This document shows, piece by piece, positions 30,546 to 33,694 of a DNA stretch of 33,694 bases. A program made the position numbers and the translations under genes. The stretch's first letter is position 1. The number at the start of each line of letters is the position of its first letter. Below the pieces are notes generated by a model. The model saw nothing but the letters and a program-made list of their open reading frames with translations. It did not search any database and was not told the DNA's origin. Origin of the DNA: Actinomycetota bacterium (lineage in GTDB: Bacteria; Actinomycetota; Actinomycetes; S36-B12); the NCBI GenBank assembly GCA_030681835.1, contig JAUXRN010000158.1, positions 1-33,694 of the forward strand. The letters are read 5' to 3'.

Positions 30546-31418
30546 ATGCCGGGGACAAGTACTCGCACCTCGAGTGCGTGGAAATTGATGGCTGTGCTTG
30601 CGTTTGTTGTTGCCCTCGTCTTCACGTCGGCCGTCGGATCGGTCGCACCGGCATCGGCCACCGCGCAAGACCTCTCGATTCTCGGATTGTGGACACGTTC
30701 CGACAACGGCGGTTCGGTGCTGGTCACCTTGCACACCTTCTCCAACAATCCTGCTGAGCGTGACTATCGGGCCACTGTCGTGACCCCATGGAAGAGCGCA
30801 GATTGCTCGTTCGAAACGGACGAGGTCGTGTGGGCGGGTGTGCAGGGGACTTGGCCGTCGTACACGGGCAGCGCTTGGGGCAAGCAACCCGGGGCCTGCG
30901 AGAGGATCGAAGGTTGGCAAGCTGCCACTTGGGACATGACCGACCCCAACACAGGTGTCTTGAAGTTGCTGGAAACAGTAACTCTCTGGGGCACCAAGAC
31001 CGTATTCATATGGACGAAATCCGGCAGGTCAGTTGACCTTCCGCCAGGTCCTCCTGCGGGCTTCAACCTTGGTGGCGGTGTGACACTGGATTTCCCGGAA
31101 TACCTACCCGGTGCGAGCCATCGGACAGCGAAGAAGGCAACCACGAGTCAGCGATCCGCACCTGTGATTCCAATACCCCTGAATCGAGCCGTATCGCTCA
31201 ACGTGCAGGGTCTGCCGAAGGGAGGGGCGGTCTTCGCGAGCATCGATGCCCGGGAGCAGTCGACGGACCCGACGAAATGGGTACCCCTGGGCGGAGGCAA
31301 ACGGACCGCAGGGCAAGTCGCGCTACCGCTGTTCTCCGTGACGAAACCCGGCGTTTACGCCCTGAAGCTGGAGGTCAGCCTGGGGGGCACGTACTTCGCC
31401 AAAGTGCGCGCTGGCTAG
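30546..31418 (+). CDS. Secreted two-domain protein sharing an unnamed domain with the 28169-28801 protein
   Basis: A 290-residue exported protein. The signal peptide is about 1-40 (LMAVLAFVVALVFTSAVGSVAPASA). Residues about 43-158 carry the shared domain: LW at 48-49, RATVV, Cys87, DEVVW (92-96), YTGS, Cys118, then GWQAATWDMTDPNTGVLKLLETVTLWGTKTVFIW without the Pro-rich insert. Residues about 207-290 look like a beta-sandwich domain ending YALKLEVSLGGTYFAKV. No enzyme motif is seen. Base use is less GC-rich than the housekeeping block (27 G/C in the 60 nt from 30961), suggesting acquisition. The ATG has AGAAGGTGG just upstream. Propeller B follows on the same strand. Confidence 0.78.
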   Translation: MPGTSTRTSSAWKLMAVLAFVVALVFTSAVGSVAPASATAQDLSILGLWTRSDNGGSVLVTLHTFSNNPAERDYRATVVTPWKSADCSFETDEVVWAGVQGTWPSYTGSAWGKQPGACERIEGWQAATWDMTDPNTGVLKLLETVTLWGTKTVFIWTKSGRSVDLPPGPPAGFNLGGGVTLDFPEYLPGASHRTAKKATTSQRSAPVIPIPLNRAVSLNVQGLPKGGAVFASIDAREQSTDPTKWVPLGGGKRTAGQVALPLFSVTKPGVYALKLEVSLGGTYFAKVRAG

Positions 31419-31760
31419 AAGGGCGCCCCAGACGGGCACTCTTGTTGCCGGCCGAGGTAGTGCCGTTGTGGCGGGGTGAGGGGCGCGAGTGGACTTACCG
31501 AGGTGCTCGCACGCTTAGGTCAGTTCATCTTCGCCGACCATCTGGGCTCGGTGAGATCCGAGGAAGGCGCTCGTGTACGGACTTGGGAAATGGGGGAGCT
31601 TTCGCACGACAATGTGGTCCCTACACATGTTAAGCGACCAGCGGACGGCCTGTTCTGCCAGGCAGCGATCTTCGCTGCGAATGGGGCGACCCAGGATGTG
31701 AACGCCCGCGAAGTTGCCGTTGACCATTCCGCGAATGGCGAAGCCAGACGGGAGGGGGAA
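31419..31760. other. Spacer before propeller B
   Basis: About 340 nt with frames open on both strands, but none shows a ribosome binding site plus protein-like composition. An in-frame extension of the propeller B gene to 31476 is rejected because it lacks a ribosome binding site and would bury the signal peptide. A GGAGGGGG ribosome binding site for propeller B is at 31751-31758. No other element is recognised. Confidence 0.5.
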
Positions 31761-33011
31761 GTGCTGACATCCGCGCCAATGCCCAGGAGTACGCTGCGAC
31801 GTGCAACCGCCATGGCGGCCGTGGCAGCGGTCGTGGCCCTGGTGGGGAGTGCCTCATCCGCGGTGGCCATCGGTGGCTCGCCGACTTCCGCCGATCCGAA
31901 GCTGGTCGCGACGATTCCGGTGGGCATCGATCTTGGCGTTCCCGTGCTGGACGTCGCCGCGCACAGGTTGTACGTCCCTGTCGCCAGCCAGAACTCGATC
32001 GCGGTGATCGATACCGCGCGTGACGCGGTTGCGGCCACGATCGGTCGCTTCAATGGCCCGCTGGGCCTGGTCCTCGACTCGGCCCGGCACCGGCTGTACG
32101 TGTCGAACTCGAAGTGGCACTCGGTCGCGGTACTGGACACCACGACGAATCGGCAGATTGCCTCCGTGGATGTTGGCGCACTGCCGGGCGCCTCTGTCCT
32201 GGACACCGGGCGCCAGTTGCTCTATGTCCTCAACACGGGTGAGGGTTCCGTGTCGGTGGTGGACACGCGCCGGAATGCAGTGGTGTCCACCATTGCCTTG
32301 GGCGGCACACCGATCGACGCCGTGCTCGACCCGACCGGGCGACGGCTGTACGTGAGCACCCACACCGGTTTTGGGGGGGGAAACGGCAAGGTGTCGGTCG
32401 TCAATACCAAGACGAGCAAGCTCATCGCCTCGCTCAGCCTCGCGGACTACCCACGGTTCTTGATCCTCAACGCTGCCGCCCATCGACTGTATGCGGCTGT
32501 TGCGAGCCGGAGCGCAATCCAGGTGATCGACACGACGAGGAACAAGGTCATCACGACCATCAAGGTCGGTCGATACCCGTACGACGCCGCACTGGATGAG
32601 GGGCGGCAGTTTCTCTATGTCACGAACACCGACTCGTGGAACGAGTTCCCAGGATCGGTGTCGGTCATCGACGCGCGAGCCAACCGAGTGGTCTCGACGA
32701 TCTCGTTCGACCAGGCCCCTACCGTACTAGCCCTCGACGCCGGAGCCCAGCGCCTCTATGTCGCGATTGTGAATCCAGACCGCCATGGGACACGGTTCTC
32801 GGTGATCGACACGGCCACGAACGCCGTGATCGTGACGAGTCCGAGCATCACAGGGGCGAGTCCGCCCGTACTGGTCGTGGACCCTTCGCTGCAGCGCCTC
32901 TACGCACCACACGACTTCAACATCACTGCCGGTGAGAGCGTGACGCCAGGGGTCGTCGACGTCTTCGACATCCAGGCAACGGCCCGACTTGTGCGTTCCT
33001 CCATTGGCTGA
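31761..33011 (+). CDS. Secreted YVTN-repeat beta-propeller protein (propeller B)
   Basis: A 416-residue exported protein. The start is set at GTG 31761 because GGAGGGGG ends 2 nt upstream; an ATG six codons later (31779) is also possible. The signal peptide follows (RRATAMAAVAAVVALVGSASSAVA). The mature part has seven or so repeats of about 42 residues with the pattern VSVIDT..N.VV.TI.VG..P....LD....RLYV, for example IAVIDTARDAVAATIGRFNGPLGLVLDSARHRLYVSN, as in a seven-bladed propeller. No catalytic motif. The stop lies 11 nt before the start of propeller C, so the two are probably one operon. Closely similar in plan to propeller A on the other strand. Confidence 0.88.
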   Translation: MLTSAPMPRSTLRRATAMAAVAAVVALVGSASSAVAIGGSPTSADPKLVATIPVGIDLGVPVLDVAAHRLYVPVASQNSIAVIDTARDAVAATIGRFNGPLGLVLDSARHRLYVSNSKWHSVAVLDTTTNRQIASVDVGALPGASVLDTGRQLLYVLNTGEGSVSVVDTRRNAVVSTIALGGTPIDAVLDPTGRRLYVSTHTGFGGGNGKVSVVNTKTSKLIASLSLADYPRFLILNAAAHRLYAAVASRSAIQVIDTTRNKVITTIKVGRYPYDAALDEGRQFLYVTNTDSWNEFPGSVSVIDARANRVVSTISFDQAPTVLALDAGAQRLYVAIVNPDRHGTRFSVIDTATNAVIVTSPSITGASPPVLVVDPSLQRLYAPHDFNITAGESVTPGVVDVFDIQATARLVRSSIG

Positions 33012-33022
33012 ACGGGGTGGTG

Positions 33023-33694
33023 ATGATGGCGCGAAGTGGCATGGTGACGTTGAGAGTGCCAGTGTCCCTGCTGGCGGCGGGCGGTCTCGTGTTGACGCCG
33101 TTGGTGCATCCTGCGTCGGCAGGTGAGACCGCCCCAACGGTGGCGGTGTCGCCGGTCATCGTTGCGACGATTGCGGTCGGGCAATTACCCGGAACACCTC
33201 TACTCGATGCGACGACGCACCACCTTTACGTACCCAACTTAAGGTCTGATTCGATCACGGTGGTCGATACCAGCACCAACAGCGTTGCTGGGACCATTCA
33301 TCTGACCAGTAGCCCGTGGATCATGGGGCTGGCGCCGATACGGGGTCATCTGTACGTGCAGGAAGGCTCCAATTCGGTCACCGTCATAGACACGACCACG
33401 AACTCGGCCGTCTCCTCGATCAGGGTCGGGAAGGACCCGACTGACGCGGTCATCGACGTGGACAAAGGGCGACTGATTGTGCTCAATGGCACATCCAGCA
33501 GCATCTCGGTGATCAACACGGCAACGAATTCGGTGACCGCCACGATCAAGGTGACTCCACCTGGGTCGGAGTTGGCGCTCGACGCGGGCCTGGGCCTGCT
33601 CTACACGGACTACAACACAGCGCGTGGCATGGGAGTGTCGGTCATCAGCATCCGGTCGAACCGGGTGATCGGGCACATCAGCACTCCCCGGGAT
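33023..33694 (+). CDS. Secreted YVTN-repeat beta-propeller protein (propeller C), 5' part
   Basis: The gene runs off the right edge of the window in an open frame; 224 residues are visible. Possible starts are GTG 33020, ATG 33023 and ATG 33026, all in the same frame. A signal peptide is present (LLAAGGLVLTPLVHPASA). YVTN repeats follow: VATIAVGQLPGTPLLDATTHHLYVPNLRSDSITVVDTSTNSV, then VTVIDTTTNSAVSSIRVGKDPTDAVIDVDKGRLIV and further units. The 11-nt distance to propeller B suggests co-expression. The complete blade number cannot be seen. Confidence 0.85.
   Translation, partial: MMARSGMVTLRVPVSLLAAGGLVLTPLVHPASAGETAPTVAVSPVIVATIAVGQLPGTPLLDATTHHLYVPNLRSDSITVVDTSTNSVAGTIHLTSSPWIMGLAPIRGHLYVQEGSNSVTVIDTTTNSAVSSIRVGKDPTDAVIDVDKGRLIVLNGTSSSISVINTATNSVTATIKVTPPGSELALDAGLGLLYTDYNTARGMGVSVISIRSNRVIGHISTPRD

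Noticed and set aside
30228-30920. A 230-residue minus-strand frame covering the divergent spacer and the start of a secreted protein gene
   Set aside because: It is Arg- and Pro-rich without motifs and overlaps a gene with a clear signal peptide and ribosome binding site.
31476-31760. An N-terminal extension of propeller B
   Set aside because: It would put 95 residues before an obvious signal peptide, and the good ribosome binding site is at 31751-31758.
1-33694. CRISPR arrays, transposase genes, riboswitches, rRNA
   Set aside because: I saw no evenly spaced direct repeats, no transposase motifs, no recognisable riboswitch core and no rRNA sequence in the window.

Overview
The window reads as chromosomal DNA of a high-GC Gram-positive bacterium, most likely an actinomycete (Actinomycetota). 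The grounds are strong G/C third-position bias, many GTG starts, an alpha2-type glycyl-tRNA synthetase, a dgt and dnaG neighbourhood with a tRNA-Asn just behind dnaG, and a PPDK gene close by. Order, family and species cannot be fixed from the sequence alone.

Region 1 (1-18.7 kb) is a conserved housekeeping block. It holds the tail of a phosphoribosyltransferase, glyS, a membrane GGDEF protein, a DHA2-type MFS exporter, dusB with a coupled GNAT gene, a VKOR-type disulfide protein, ppdK, a DUF218 protein, a TlpA-like lipoprotein, dgt, a secreted TAP-like hydrolase, a class V aminotransferase-fold enzyme, dnaG with a coupled unknown gene, tRNA-Asn(GUU) and a PQ-loop membrane protein. Region 2 (18.7-23.2 kb) holds a secreted S53 (sedolisin) peptidase, an isochorismatase-fold hydrolase, a DUF167 protein, an iron-type alcohol dehydrogenase resembling hydroxyacid-oxoacid transhydrogenase, and a hot-dog thioesterase.

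Region 3 (23.2-26.5 kb) is a tight minus-strand operon: a membrane-anchored double ABM-domain protein, an unrecognised 375-residue protein, then a class I-like HMG-CoA reductase. No other mevalonate gene is present. Region 4 (26.5-33.7 kb) is accessory. It has a secreted PASTA-like protein with a decayed partial copy beside it, a tRNA with anticodon CAU, and a locus of secreted proteins diverging from about 30.1-30.5 kb. On each side of that point lie a YVTN beta-propeller protein and a small secreted protein with a shared, unnamed domain. The right side has a further propeller gene that runs off the window.

Three sequence-level patterns stand out. First, about ten housekeeping genes start 6-7 nt after an A2/T6-type -10 hexamer, so their mRNAs are probably leaderless, whereas the accessory genes mostly have Shine-Dalgarno leaders. 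Second, four convergent gene pairs end on one shared CTAG, with the two TAG stop codons overlapping. Third, two copies of a 57-nt imperfect palindrome lie in opposite orientation in intergenic DNA at 6.5 and 12.7 kb. The mirrored propeller/secreted-domain locus is the best candidate for an undescribed system.
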